A DNA stretch of 64,000 bases from Temperatibacter sp965603205. GTDB lineage: Bacteria > Pseudomonadota > Alphaproteobacteria > Sphingomonadales > Kordiimonadaceae. A program made the translations under genes and the position numbers. This document shows positions 33,722-42,169 of this stretch, piece after piece. Numbering within the stretch: the stretch's first letter is position 1; the number at the start of each line of letters is the position of its first letter. Below the pieces are notes generated by a model. It saw only the letters and a list, made by a program, of their open reading frames with translations, made no database searches and was not told where the DNA came from. The stretch lies in the NCBI GenBank assembly GCA_965603205.1, contig CBFDCC010000005.1, positions 62,001 through 126,000 on the forward strand, read 5' to 3'.

Positions 33722-34130
33722 TAACTCTTACATACAATGTAAGCTAAAACACCTTGAGTTAATTCAAAATATTATCTCTCGATTATCTAACAATTCATCA
33801 CTCATCAAGGGGTGGAGCGTCATGCTTGTATCTGCATTGTTTGCACTATCTGCAAATAATTCAAATATTGCCTTCGTTTATCTAGCCTACTTTCCCACAG
33901 CCATCTTCTGGGGACTAGATGGTTATTACTTGTCACAAGAACGAAAATTCCGTGAGCTATACAAAATGACCAGTGAGACAAACCCTGAAGATATTAATTT
34001 TTCCATGGATGCTAGCCTATTTAAGGATGATAAATTGAGTTGGCCTTCAGCAGTAATATCAATGACATTAGTCCCCTTCCATGGAATTTTAATTGCGGCG
34101 ATTGCTGCCGTTATGATTACTCTACAATGA
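33711..34130 (+). CDS. Membrane protein paired with a TIR-like protein
   Basis: 139 aa. A cytosolic N-terminal helix (HLELIQNIISRLSNNSSLIK) is followed by two close membrane helices (about residues 34-52 and 55-73), the segment GLDGYYLSQERKFRELY, a soluble loop with DINFSMDASLF, and a third helix near the C-terminus (about 114-137). I recognise the pattern from widespread uncharacterised proteins encoded next to ThsB/MTH538-type TIR-like proteins; I know of no assigned biochemical role. A membrane-acting effector or sensor is the natural guess. It overlaps the KTSC-like gene and is followed 8 nt later by the TIR-like gene. Confidence 0.85.
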   Translation: MLNDNSYIQCKLKHLELIQNIISRLSNNSSLIKGWSVMLVSALFALSANNSNIAFVYLAYFPTAIFWGLDGYYLSQERKFRELYKMTSETNPEDINFSMDASLFKDDKLSWPSAVISMTLVPFHGILIAAIAAVMITLQ

Positions 34131-34138
34131 GGTAAAAA

Positions 34139-34636
34139 ATGACTAGACGCGTATTTTACAGTTTTAACTATAAACCAGACGTTATGAGAGCCTCACAAGT
34201 AAGGCAAATAGGAGCCCTTGATGGTAGCCAGTCGGTTAAAGACAATGACTGGGAAACAATCACCAACGGTGGAGACCCTGCCATAGCAAGATGGATAGCT
34301 CAGCAAATGAAGGGGCGATCATGTACTGTTGTTTTAGTAGGGCAAGGAACTGCGAAAAGGAAATGGATTAATCACGAAATAATTGAATCATGGAAAGCGG
34401 GCATGGGTATAGTAGGAATACGAATTCACGGGTTAAAGAATACAGATAAATTCATATCTAAGAGAGGTAAAAACCCGTTTGATTATCTCTCCTTAAGCAA
34501 ATCAAAGAAAAAACTATCAAGCATTCTAAAATGTTATGACCCAGAGGGTAGTAGCAGTAAAGAGCGTTATAATTGGATAAGCCAGTACCTCGAGGATGCA
34601 GTAGAAGAGGCAATTCAAATCAGGAAAAACTACTGA
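34139..34636 (+). CDS. TIR-like (ThsB / MTH538 type) protein
   Basis: 165 aa, soluble. The family start RRVFYSFNYKPDVMRASQVRQIG, the block DNDWETITNGGDPAIARWIAQQM, and SCTVVLVGQGTAKRKWINHEIIESWK followed by GIVGIRIHG are the conserved elements of the DUF1863/ThsB group. Members of this fold make nucleotide signals from NAD in Thoeris antiphage defence, but this protein has no ThsA neighbour. The partner here is the small membrane protein upstream. GAGG precedes the ATG. Its A+T-rich codon use fits an acquired gene, by eye. Confidence 0.9.
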   Translation: MTRRVFYSFNYKPDVMRASQVRQIGALDGSQSVKDNDWETITNGGDPAIARWIAQQMKGRSCTVVLVGQGTAKRKWINHEIIESWKAGMGIVGIRIHGLKNTDKFISKRGKNPFDYLSLSKSKKKLSSILKCYDPEGSSSKERYNWISQYLEDAVEEAIQIRKNY

Positions 34637-34737
34637 CAAAGTCAATAAGGTCTTTATAAATCTACAAGAAATATCAAGTAGTTATATTAGAGCAGCTTAC
34701 AAGCAAAAACAGATGAAGACGGAAGAAAGGGAATTAG

Positions 34738-35073
34738 ATGAAGTTCATTAAGTCATATTGTCCAGATTACATCATGTTTAGCGTAACATACATGGGCCTT
34801 CTGCTTATAGTTCCACTCCTACTCGCGCAAATACTCCTTATGTCAGGATATGGAATACATGATGAGCTAGTTGCTACAATATTTGTATCGTATAATCTTT
34901 TTATTTTAATACCTTTATGGAGAATAAACTCTACCTATATCTCTATGGTAAAATCAGATACCCCAGTGCAGAAGTTGAAATTATTCTTAGGCTATATAGC
35001 AAGAACCGCCACTATTGTTCTGGCCCCTTTAAACTTAATTGCTTTCAGTGGTGTTATACTAAGGTCTAGCTAA
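34738..35073 (+). CDS. Small membrane protein downstream of the TIR-like gene
   Basis: 111 aa with about three membrane helices (residues 13-35, 43-61 and 86-107) and a basic N-terminus. The ribosome site GAAAGGGAATTAG precedes the ATG. It lies 101 nt after the TIR-like stop on the same strand and could be the fourth member of the operon or a separate gene. No family recognised. Its end is 3 nt from the convergent recombinase fragment. Confidence 0.65.
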   Translation: MKFIKSYCPDYIMFSVTYMGLLLIVPLLLAQILLMSGYGIHDELVATIFVSYNLFILIPLWRINSTYISMVKSDTPVQKLKLFLGYIARTATIVLAPLNLIAFSGVILRSS

Positions 35074-35076
35074 CCC

Positions 35077-35421
35077 CTAAGCAGCTTCCTTAAGCACCCG
35101 TTGCACCACTGATACACCAACACCAACGGCCTTAGCGATCTTATGGTAGCTCATATGGTCTGCTCTAAGCTCTCTAATCATGCTTTCCTTATCCTCAGAG
35201 ACCTTACGCCTACCTAACGTCTTACCCTGCGCCTTAGCTCGTTCTAAGCCAGCCTTAATACGCTCCTGCATGATGGAACGCTCAAACTCAGCGAATACAC
35301 CGCACATCTGGAACATAGCCTTGCCTGAAGACGTTGAGGTGTCGATTGCTTGCTGGTGCAGGAACAGGTCAACCTTAGATGCTTCAAGGCCTCCCAGAGT
35401 CTCTACAAGGTGCTTTGACAA
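35077..35421 (-). pseudogene. 5'-truncated serine recombinase (resolvase/invertase)
   Basis: The frame encodes only the back part of a Tn3/Hin-type resolvase: KHLVETLGGLEASKVDLFLH, then GKAMFQMCGVFAEFERSIMQERIKAGLERAKAQGKTLGRR and a C-terminal helix-turn-helix. The first 70 or so residues, including the catalytic Ser and the Arg residues around it, are missing. Homology begins about 10 nt after the stop codon of the ATP-grasp gene, so the break lies in that short gap. It is a relic of a transposon or inversion system and marks a recombination junction. Confidence 0.9.
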
Positions 35422-35430
35422 TATCTTTTC

Positions 35431-36477
35431 CTATAGTGTAGCAAGCTGTAAGTTTGTGTATTTCCCAGGGTGGGCTTGTTGAGCTTTGACCTTTTTCTCC
35501 AGAGCCTTAATGATAATAGGCATAAAATTCACTTTTGCCTGACGACTGGCTCCAACTAGGCCACCGGGACTGAACACATTAATTTCAAGTATTTTGTCTC
35601 CTATTATGTCCAACCCGACCAAAAACATACCATCCCTGATCAACTGTGGGCCAACACTCTCGGCGATATAGCGCATGGCTGGTGTGATCTCTGGCAGGGA
35701 GGCATGACCGCCTGTGGTGATGTTGCTGCGCATGTCTCCTTCTGCATTATGTCGATGAATTGCAGCGATATGGCCTTTTTCCTCTATCAAGCACCCATTC
35801 ATCAAAAACAGGCGTGTATCTCCTTTGTCTGCATCCTTTATATATTCCTGCGCTACAACATATCCATCTCTCATGACCGTCTCAATCATTTGGTTAAGGT
35901 TGGGTCGGTCTTCAGGGCGAACTAAAAATACATTGCGACCGCCTGAACCTGCTTGGGGTTTAATGACGACATTGCCCCCCTGCTCTTCAGCAAAAGCTTT
36001 GATATCTTCGGCATTGCGACTGATCAGCGTGCGTGGGCGGACATCCTTTGGAAAAAATTGCAGATATTTTTTGTTGATGGCGTGATTCAGTCCGTCAGGA
36101 TCATTTACGACAATGACACCGTGGGTCATGGCAAGACGCCCGAAGTTAATGCCAGCCAGCCGTGCCCATGGTCTTGTCCCAATTTCATCAGCAGGATTGT
36201 TTCTGAGGAAAAGCACATCAAGCGTGTCGACAGCAATCCGTTCTTTTATGAACTTTCCCGCCTTCAGGTCTGTTAGAAACAGTCGCGGAGAGCGGTAATT
36301 GTTCCGACTGGGTCGATAAGCCCAGGCATGAACCATTTCGTCAGGGTCATAAGCAAAATCAGCTATATTGATATACCAGACATCGTGGCCGCGCATCAGC
36401 GCGGCAACTACCAGATGGGTTGAAGTATAATCAATTTTCTCACTCATAGAATCATTAATAACAAAAGCAATTTTCAT
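35431..36477 (-). CDS. Glutathione-synthetase-like ATP-grasp ligase
   Basis: 348 aa. The N-terminal domain resembles GshB (KIAFVINDSMSEKIDYTSTHL). The ATP-grasp core has Lys173 in VVIKPQAGSGGRNVFLV (glycine-rich loop 177-180), the hinge YVVAQEYIKDADKGDTRLFL, and the metal-binding end EINVFSPGG (Glu298, Asn300). It should join a carboxylate to an amino group, using ATP. It is not clearly glutathione synthetase: no gshA is present, and it overlaps by 4 nt a DUF1704 metallopeptidase gene. Ligase and peptidase are therefore made together. The substrate is unknown. Confidence 0.88.
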   Translation of the reverse strand: MKIAFVINDSMSEKIDYTSTHLVVAALMRGHDVWYINIADFAYDPDEMVHAWAYRPSRNNYRSPRLFLTDLKAGKFIKERIAVDTLDVLFLRNNPADEIGTRPWARLAGINFGRLAMTHGVIVVNDPDGLNHAINKKYLQFFPKDVRPRTLISRNAEDIKAFAEEQGGNVVIKPQAGSGGRNVFLVRPEDRPNLNQMIETVMRDGYVVAQEYIKDADKGDTRLFLMNGCLIEEKGHIAAIHRHNAEGDMRSNITTGGHASLPEITPAMRYIAESVGPQLIRDGMFLVGLDIIGDKILEINVFSPGGLVGASRQAKVNFMPIIIKALEKKVKAQQAHPGKYTNLQLATL

Positions 36478-38378
36478 GATATGTCTCCTTTCAAAAGGTC
36501 TAGGACAGAAAGCCCTTTCCGCGCTAATTGAAAACGTTCCATCGCCTTGGGATCTTCAAAGTAACGTGGAATATGTACGGGTGGTTTCAATATCCCCCGC
36601 CAGATAAGTTCATCAGTCAAGTAACGGTGGTGAAGCGCAAATTTGCCAGATAGCATCTCTTTTAAATCAGCCCCGTCAGCTATAGCCTTTAGAAGATTCA
36701 TAAGGCCACGTAGGTAAATGATATCTTTTACATAGCCGCCTCCACGGTAAACACGCATAGCAATTGCAAAGGCATTTTTATTGCTAAAACAATAAGTATC
36801 ATGGAGCTTTCGGTAAGATTCAACAAACTCGGCACCACCTATGATCATATCTGCAGCTAGAACACGCCCGGCGAGCGTCCTGATACGGGGCCGTGTCAAA
36901 CCGCCTGAAAGATATTCGGAAAAGACGGCCATGCCTTCTTGAAGTTCTTCATATCTGGCAAAACCCGTGTGCATCAATTGAAAAGGTTGCTCCTTGCCAT
37001 TCAAATAGCTCAGGATATGGGTGCCTATCTCATGGTGAATAGTAGCTTCTATCCGGCTGCGGGCTACCGTCGCATTTTGGCCAATAAGAAAGTGGTTTTT
37101 AGAAACCATCAATCCCGGCACATCATCTCTGATCTCAACACTAGCTGTAAATTTAGGGTTTATCTTCTTGTAGTATGCAATTTCTTTTTTAGCTGCTGCG
37201 GCAAAAGCTTTAGCATCAAGATAATCACCGATATTGTCATCGTGGGTATGCGGTGGGATTTGTGATAATATCTCTTTGGAAATTTCAACCAATTCCTTTT
37301 CTGGCTTGCCATAAATTTGTTGGCTCCCCAAAAGAAAGCGTGGTGTGCCCCGATCCGTCAAAAGTGTTATCTGGCGATCAAGTTCATCTTGTTTTTCTGT
37401 AAAAATACTATGAAGCGCTGGGTCATCAACATTTTTGACCTGAACTTTGTATAAATCAGCTTTGAGTGCTGATGGCTCCACGGACAGGGGCCTGTATACG
37501 AATTGGGGATTAACACTGTAGTTCGAACGTTTAAAGCTATTGAAGGCGGCTCCGGAATTAACGGGGGTGACGTGCAATAATAGATCGAAACTGTCACCGA
37601 TGTTGGCTAGACCTTTGTCTACTTTCCATGCTTGGTCGGGAGTAACCGTAGATCCTAGCTGATGATAGTGGGTCAGGCGATAAGTGGCGCGGGTGTGGGA
37701 AAATTCATAAACAGCCTGTTTTATAGCCACGCTTAAAGCATGGCGTGCTTTGTTTAAGATTTCGGGGAAAACTTTCCCTGTTTCGGGGTTACGGTAAAAG
37801 GGGCTTAGCTCAACACCTATCATGGTGGCATTTAGTTCTTTCCGCAGAGTGTTTGGAATAAGCGGCGGCACGCCTTTTGGGTGTTTTGCTTTTCCATAGC
37901 TAATAGAGATTTCCGGGGAGCCTTCAGGCCAATCCTGCTCCAACAAGGCGCGCTGAAATATATCCAATGTGCGACATGGGCTGTCATGAGATGATGCGTA
38001 GATATGTATAGTCGGCTTCATTGCCCCCGATGTAGTTAGAGCTTCACTATCTTTAACAATTGAGCTACTCCAGATTTCGAAAAGGAGAACCTTGCCGAAA
38101 GCGTCTGAGGCTTGTCTCAGGATTTGTGTCAACAAGGTCATGGATAGTGATTTATGCGATGCGCCAGTTTCGGCTATGATGAAGGCGGCAAGGCCCGTCA
38201 AAAGCTCACCCGTTCCAGCGTCATCTTCTGCATTACGGTAAAGACACAAGAAAGGACGTCGCTTATCAATGTGTATGCGCCCAACAGCAGGAAGAATTTC
38301 GTCTATGGATTCATCCGCGAGATTTACTGCAAGCAGGGAGGTAATTTTTTCTATCTGTTTTGATCTCAGCTTTAACAT
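36474..38378 (-). CDS. DUF1704 / QEGLA-motif putative metallopeptidase
   Basis: 634 aa. The zinc motif HHEIGTH (HExxH form) lies at about residues 444-450 and is followed by ELQEGMAVFSEYLSGG, the QEGLA signature that names the family. Members have been annotated as flavohaemoglobin expression-modulating proteins; the eukaryotic relatives MATCAP/KIAA0895L remove the C-terminal Tyr from tubulin. A carboxypeptidase-like role is therefore plausible. The first 250 residues have an N-formylglutamate-amidohydrolase-like look (LTLVTQIL...YASSHDSPCRTLDI) that I cannot place firmly. It overlaps both neighbours by a few bases. Confidence 0.85.
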   Translation of the reverse strand: MLKLRSKQIEKITSLLAVNLADESIDEILPAVGRIHIDKRRPFLCLYRNAEDDAGTGELLTGLAAFIIAETGASHKSLSMTLLTQILRQASDAFGKVLLFEIWSSSIVKDSEALTTSGAMKPTIHIYASSHDSPCRTLDIFQRALLEQDWPEGSPEISISYGKAKHPKGVPPLIPNTLRKELNATMIGVELSPFYRNPETGKVFPEILNKARHALSVAIKQAVYEFSHTRATYRLTHYHQLGSTVTPDQAWKVDKGLANIGDSFDLLLHVTPVNSGAAFNSFKRSNYSVNPQFVYRPLSVEPSALKADLYKVQVKNVDDPALHSIFTEKQDELDRQITLLTDRGTPRFLLGSQQIYGKPEKELVEISKEILSQIPPHTHDDNIGDYLDAKAFAAAAKKEIAYYKKINPKFTASVEIRDDVPGLMVSKNHFLIGQNATVARSRIEATIHHEIGTHILSYLNGKEQPFQLMHTGFARYEELQEGMAVFSEYLSGGLTRPRIRTLAGRVLAADMIIGGAEFVESYRKLHDTYCFSNKNAFAIAMRVYRGGGYVKDIIYLRGLMNLLKAIADGADLKEMLSGKFALHHRYLTDELIWRGILKPPVHIPRYFEDPKAMERFQLARKGLSVLDLLKGDIS

Positions 38379-39334
38379 TGTCTTGCCAGCTCTTCCTTTA
38401 GGCCAGGTACGGCGCTGTTGAATGCATCGAGCAATGCGTTTAACGCTGGTTCATCAACCTCACCTGACCATTCATCCATGAAAAACTTCTTCACTTCTAT
38501 CGCAAGAGAGCAGCCTGTTTCTGGAAAGCGCTGGTGAATAAATTTGGGGACTTCACGACCCTTGAATTTAACATTTTCGCGTACATCTAATTTTCCTCCA
38601 GGGAAAGGGTATTGCCGTAAGTCATTGATGAAACGGTCAACCAGCGGCCCCCACCTTTCCCGATCCATTGATCCTGTACCGATATTAATTTGGGGGTTGA
38701 GTGATTTGTCTTCCGGCGGCTCAGTCGGCCCATTTCGTCTGTGGTTATAACTATGGAAGTCCAGTACGACAAAGTGTCCCGACTCCTTCTCCACCCTCTT
38801 TAAAAGAATCTCTAGCTCTTCATAAAAGGCCCGAAGTTCTTCATGAGATCGTTCAAATACACTCTCGGGTGGGTAATTCTTCCATATTTTAAGATTCCAA
38901 CAATCCTCAGGCTGAATGCAAATAGCGTCCATCTCTGTGCGATTTAGATCCACCTCAAAACGGGAACGACGTGTGATGAATTGTGTGTCACAGCAAAGTG
39001 TTAAAAAATCGGTATAGGGGTCTTCTTCACGGTAGCGCTGCTCTTCGTCTATAGCCAGATAAGGCCACAAGTCGGGTCGCATTTCATGCCCAGCGTGAAC
39101 AGCCAATCCAACGACAGGCCCAGCCCCTTTATGGACATGCCACAAAAGACCGTGCTCGGGATCACCTCCCACGGGTTCCAAAGTCCCTATGTTTGTTCTC
39201 TTCGGCAAAAGCCTTCTCCACTCCTGAATATTGGTATGTATTACGTACCTAATTTCAGGTTGTTGAGTATTGTAACACTTTACAGTGAAATATATTTGAC
39301 TAAAGTCAAACTCTTTTGTTTGGCTCTTAATCAC
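38372..39334 (-). CDS. N-formylglutamate amidohydrolase-like protein
   Basis: 320 aa from a GTG at 39334. The family blocks are GLAVHAGHEMRP (metal ligands), SRFEVDLNR and VVLDFHSYNHRR, which fit the FGase/HutG zinc amidohydrolase fold. The first 40 residues are not conserved-looking; a TTG near 39208, behind GGAGTGGAGAAGG, may be the real start. The classic enzyme frees glutamate from N-formylglutamate, but the company of an ATP-grasp ligase and a DUF1704 peptidase suggests a different amide substrate. First gene of the trio. Confidence 0.85.
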   Translation of the reverse strand: MIKSQTKEFDFSQIYFTVKCYNTQQPEIRYVIHTNIQEWRRLLPKRTNIGTLEPVGGDPEHGLLWHVHKGAGPVVGLAVHAGHEMRPDLWPYLAIDEEQRYREEDPYTDFLTLCCDTQFITRRSRFEVDLNRTEMDAICIQPEDCWNLKIWKNYPPESVFERSHEELRAFYEELEILLKRVEKESGHFVVLDFHSYNHRRNGPTEPPEDKSLNPQINIGTGSMDRERWGPLVDRFINDLRQYPFPGGKLDVRENVKFKGREVPKFIHQRFPETGCSLAIEVKKFFMDEWSGEVDEPALNALLDAFNSAVPGLKEELARQC

Positions 39335-39751
39335 TGAATACTACTGGGAGCTTAGTCTCAACAACTTTATATTATCAAAATGAGACCAAATCTATTCCAC
39401 CACAATCGGATGGTTTGGTGCGTTATATAGATGTCTCGTTCAAAGAGCATGTCTTCGACTTATCTAAGCGATAGTGGATACCTAATATTAATGTACACAG
39501 TTAATTGAATAACTGCAGGATTATGTAAAAGATCAAAGCTTTATGCGTGAAACCCTGCGGGTGTGCGGCACGGTTGCCCACTCGACAACATTAAGTCTGT
39601 ACCAATTCTCGGTCAGTGATAAGGTGAAGAGATACTGCATTCACCCTAGTGACGCCACTTGTGGAATGTTGAGAGACTGCAACACCTTATCTTTGCTTAA
39701 ACCAAGGCGGTGGATGACACTTTGATACTTAGACAAAAATAGGAATTAATT
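39335..39751 (+). ncRNA. Non-coding stretch with switch-like secondary structure upstream of the VIT gene
   Basis: No convincing gene in 417 bases. From about 39541 to 39720 the base composition rises in G+C and complementary words are dense. They are GTG-CGG-CAC (39563-39571); CAACATT (39586-39592) with AATGTTG (39665-39671); GGTGAA (39623-39628) with TTCACC (39640-39645); CCAC-TT-GTGG (39655-39664); and GATAAGGTG (39618-39626) with CACCTTATC (39683-39691). The GGTG arm can use only one partner at a time. It could be a regulatory leader for the transporter gene, or a fragment of a structured RNA such as a group II intron domain. I cannot decide. Confidence 0.35.
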
Positions 39752-40504
39752 ATGTCAGAAATGTCGGAAGAATATTTAATGCCTGAACTGGAACACTTGC
39801 ATACACCGGATGATATCAAGGCACGATTGGCGAAAGGTTACTCCGTCAGCTATTTACGCGAATGGGTGTATGGTGGCATTGATGGAGTGGTTACAACCTT
39901 TGCTATTGTTGCAGGTGTGACTGGCGCGAACTTTTCGCCAACGATCGTAGTAATCCTCGGCATTGCCAATCTTGTTGGTGATGGCTTTTCAATGGCGGCT
40001 AGTGCTTATAGCGGTGAAAAAACTAATATCGATAATTATAATCTCATGCGTAAAGTAGAGCAAAAACATATCGACAAAGACCCTGAAGGGGAGACAGAAG
40101 AAATCCGTCAGATATATAATGCTAAAGGGTTTAAAGGAGATGATCTAGAAAAGGTCGTAAAGATTATCACTGATGACCGTGAAAATTGGATAGAAACCAT
40201 GCTAATCGAGGAATATGGCCTTAGTCCACAGCAAAAACTTCCACTAAAAACTGGGTGGTACACATTTTTGTCATTTATTGTCTGCGGGGCGATGCCACTA
40301 TTGCCTTTTATTTTGCACATCCCCAGCCCTTTTGGGTGGGCACTGTTCTTATCGTGCCTGACATTCTTCTGCATTGGCGGCTTCAAAAGCCTCTGGTCGA
40401 TGCATCGGTGGTGGAAACAAGGCATTGAGACAACTTTCATTGGCCTACTCGCAGCAGGATTAGCTTTCCTAATTGGTTACGGATTAAGAGGACTAGAACT
40501 TTAA
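39752..40504 (+). CDS. VIT1/CCC1-family iron/manganese transporter
   Basis: 250 aa with five membrane segments. The family core is YLREWVYGGIDGVVTTFAIVAGVTGA and GIANLVGDGFSMAASAYSGEKTN, then a charged cytosolic region (about 95-155) that binds metals in plant VIT1. Three C-terminal helices follow. These proteins move Fe2+ or Mn2+ out of the cytosol. It stands alone in an accessory region and is preceded by the structured leader at 39541-39720, so metal-dependent control is possible. Confidence 0.93.
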   Translation: MSEMSEEYLMPELEHLHTPDDIKARLAKGYSVSYLREWVYGGIDGVVTTFAIVAGVTGANFSPTIVVILGIANLVGDGFSMAASAYSGEKTNIDNYNLMRKVEQKHIDKDPEGETEEIRQIYNAKGFKGDDLEKVVKIITDDRENWIETMLIEEYGLSPQQKLPLKTGWYTFLSFIVCGAMPLLPFILHIPSPFGWALFLSCLTFFCIGGFKSLWSMHRWWKQGIETTFIGLLAAGLAFLIGYGLRGLEL

Positions 40505-41092
40505 GACTTTGCTGGAGCAGTCACAAAAAAACACAAACCACTGTTCATACGGAATGGAAGGTGACGAGACTAATCTGCCTGCACTGATGGTCACCTTTAG
40601 CGCTATGGAAAAAATTACTCACTCACGCCCCTGTATTCCCGGAAGATTTCTGCGCTTGGATATAGCTTTTCCATTGATACGGACCCGCCATTGGCTTGCA
40701 CAATGCGAACATGTTGACAGGACATCAATCGCGGCCTGCTCACGCCACAGGCGCACGATATAGCGCGCTGGAAACCTTCTGAGTAACAGTATCTTCTCAG
40801 ATAGCTATTATCTGATATATCCTTATAACCCTTCAGTTTCAGCACTTTTTATTATATATGAAAAAGCAAAAAACCGTAAATCGATGAAAAATAATAATAT
40901 AGCAATTGGAGTTTTTGGATATTCTTTGTACAGAAAGTTTAATTTGATAGTGTCCTCTGCTGCATTGATGTGAACATAGGCGTCAAATTTTTGGACCGTT
41001 GAAAAGCCATTAACCAAATAGAGACTACTTTTAGCTGAATAACTTGTACAAGTTAATATTACGGGGTCTAAGGTCCAAAAACTATTGTTCAG
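40505..41092. other. Gene-free 590-bp stretch, possibly decayed coding DNA
   Basis: No frame with a ribosome site and recognisable domain. A central part (about 40610-40790) is richer in G+C than its flanks, as is old coding sequence, but neither strand gives a family I know. GGTGAC (40560-40565) and GTCACC (40590-40595) can form a stem with no T-run after it. The last 250 bases are very A+T-rich. Confidence 0.4.
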
Positions 41093-42169
41093 TTATTGTC
41101 TTTTCCATGATGTGCACACCAATTCGTGACTTTTTTCTTGATGTTTTATTGCTAGGTCTTTGGCTGTTAGTAAGCCTGATGTGGTGTTCACCTTTCCAAC
41201 CACCGCAGCAGAATTTAACGCGGCTTTTTGCAAGGCCTCATGGGTTGGTTGCCCCGCTACAAGTGCCGAGGCAAATGTACTGACGAAAGCATCCCCTGCT
41301 CCCGCCGTCCCCATCGGGGTCACGTGTGCGACTGGGCAGTGGATTAGAGTTTTGCCGTCAAAAAGATATGAGCCATTGGTGCCATTAGTAATTAATATAT
41401 AGGATGGGACTAAGCGATATAATGCATCAATAGCAGACCAGAATGAGACTGTGCGACTGGATAAATGGAACCCTTGATGGATGAAAGGAGGCTGGCTTAT
41501 TGGCTCATCAATGTCTTGTATATCAAGAAAGGGCAATAGGCACTCAACTTCAGAGAAATTCAATGCTAGAAGGTCAATGTTTTTTGCTGCATCAAGGAAG
41601 GCATCCGCCCTTGAAGTAAGCTGGCGAACACCCGGATTAACCGCTACAAAAACACTTTTTTCTTTAGCACTTTTAACAAGAGCAGGGAAAATATCGGCGC
41701 TATCATTGGATAGTGGTGCCACGTACAATAGATCAAAGGCGCTGAAATTAAGTCCTGTTATATCTGTTGATAATAACCCCCCATTAGCACCGCGGTGAGT
41801 GAAGATTGCAGCATTTTGATCGTGAGAAGAAATTAAAACAGATATGCCAGTGCACATTTCAGGCGCAACCTTGATATTGTCTAGCCCTACGCCGTCCTTT
41901 GTAAGAGTAGCACGTATCTTCTCGGCACTCAGATCATTACCAACGCACCCTAAAATATCGGATGTCCACCCCAATCGCGCTAGAGAGGTGCCCACATTAG
42001 CAGCGCCGCCACCAACATGATCCGATATTTGCTTAGCATCTAATTTATGACCCTGTTCTAGCATTAGAAAGGATGAACTTGCATTGCTCATAGTGACTTG
42101 CTCGATATCGCTATCAGCAATAACGGTGATGATATCCACCACAAGGGTACCGGCAATCAAGGCGCGCAT
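41093..42169 (-). CDS. PfkB-family carbohydrate kinase
   Basis: 358 aa of the ribokinase-like fold. The N-terminal signature is VGGGAANVGTSLARLGW (about residues 51-67) and the C-terminal signature GTAGAGDAFVSTFASALVAG, whose Asp is the catalytic base. The segment IFTHRGANGGL lies in the substrate lid region. It phosphorylates a sugar or nucleoside; which one is not visible. An insertion of about 30 residues (around 205-240, ISQPPFIHQGFHLSS) is longer than in ribokinase. It is a single gene facing the VIT transporter. Confidence 0.92.
   Translation of the reverse strand: MRALIAGTLVVDIITVIADSDIEQVTMSNASSSFLMLEQGHKLDAKQISDHVGGGAANVGTSLARLGWTSDILGCVGNDLSAEKIRATLTKDGVGLDNIKVAPEMCTGISVLISSHDQNAAIFTHRGANGGLLSTDITGLNFSAFDLLYVAPLSNDSADIFPALVKSAKEKSVFVAVNPGVRQLTSRADAFLDAAKNIDLLALNFSEVECLLPFLDIQDIDEPISQPPFIHQGFHLSSRTVSFWSAIDALYRLVPSYILITNGTNGSYLFDGKTLIHCPVAHVTPMGTAGAGDAFVSTFASALVAGQPTHEALQKAALNSAAVVGKVNTTSGLLTAKDLAIKHQEKSHELVCTSWKRQ

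Noticed and set aside
39541..39585. Group II intron domain V
   Set aside because: Words such as GTGCGGCACGGTT recall it, but the 5' arm does not pair to give the AGC-containing stem, and no intron-encoded reverse transcriptase is present.
40509..40845. Opposing 84-aa and 76-aa frames between the VIT and PfkB genes
   Set aside because: Neither has a convincing start or family; probably chance frames in a decayed region.
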